A stretch of DNA of 64,000 nucleotides from Streptomyces sp. SCUT-3. Lineage in GTDB: Bacteria > Actinomycetota > Actinomycetes > Streptomycetales > Streptomycetaceae. The notes beneath the pieces were generated by a model. That model was not told where the DNA came from. It saw nothing but the letters and a program-made list of their open reading frames with translations, and did no database searches. Position 1 is the first letter of the stretch, and each line of letters starts with the position of its first letter. Positions 63,948 to 64,000 of this stretch are shown here, piece by piece. A program made the translations under genes and the position numbers. The DNA is taken from assembly GCF_014083985.1 (NCBI RefSeq), contig NZ_CP046907.1:1310501-1374500 (forward strand), written 5' to 3'.

Positions 63948-64000
63948 TCACAGCCGGGGGTCCACCGGCTCGGACTCCAGGGCCAGCACCGCGAACACCG
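63948..64000 (-). CDS. 3' end of an unidentified gene
   Basis: The last 17 codons and stop of a minus-strand gene running out of the window read VFAVLALESEPVDPRL. Codon bias is coding-like. Too short to identify. It ends 88 bases before the arcA start on the same strand, so it lies upstream of arcA. Confidence 0.5.
   Translation of the reverse strand, partial: VFAVLALESEPVDPRL

Overview
The window is high-GC actinobacterial DNA and almost certainly a Streptomyces chromosome. Third codon positions are nearly all G or C. GTG starts are common, and several genes have a -10 hexamer 6-7 bases before the start codon and no Shine-Dalgarno, which suggests leaderless mRNAs. The gene content is typical of the genus: DUF397/XRE pair, DUF3000, a ROK regulator between ngcEFG and xylFGH, DasR-type operator. 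From memory, the right half (haem genes, RNase D, fadA/fadB, dxs, xylFGH, rok7B7, ngcEFG, acnA, argF, arcA) follows the order of the S. coelicolor core region.

Bases 1-15100 are mostly accessory: two VOC proteins, a TetR regulator divergent from an amidase with a twin-palindrome operator between them, an XRE/DUF397/ATPase trio, an ankyrin-like protein, a questin-oxidase-family protein, a GNAT acetyltransferase, a P-loop NTPase followed by a membrane-anchored periplasmic-binding-fold protein (the least explained pair here), treZ and an unrecognised protein. Bases 15100-27700 hold a NarL-type two-component pair, a small membrane protein, an NAD(P)-binding protein, a Tat-exported PhoX-like lipoprotein, a ZapE-like ATPase, a pyrimidine reductase, murC, msrB, a PTH2-like protein, a P-loop kinase and a DUF692 (MNIO) gene with a small partner.

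Bases 27800-39000 hold haem synthesis (chdC, hemG, hemE), a DUF4349 lipoprotein, DUF3000, an atypical orphan response regulator, RNase D and a translationally coupled fatty-acid beta-oxidation operon. Bases 39000-45400 hold an SPFH protein coupled to a cell-wall protein, a NYN-like protein, a GT-C glycosyltransferase and an amino-acid permease. Bases 45400-56700 hold dxs and a sugar-uptake region: xylFGH, the ROK regulator, and the ATPase-less GlcNAc/chitobiose system ngcEFG preceded by a promoter overlapping a DasR box. Aconitase, an amino-acid permease, ornithine carbamoyltransferase and arginine deiminase close the window.

Four genes (murC, a DUF692-partner gene, hemG and the glycosyltransferase) are interrupted by a one- or two-base shift at or beside a G/C run, and the SPFH gene is a possible fifth. 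Because murC and the haem gene are normally needed for growth and the indels look alike, base-calling error is the simplest explanation. No tRNA, rRNA, insertion sequence, CRISPR array, prophage or attachment site was seen.
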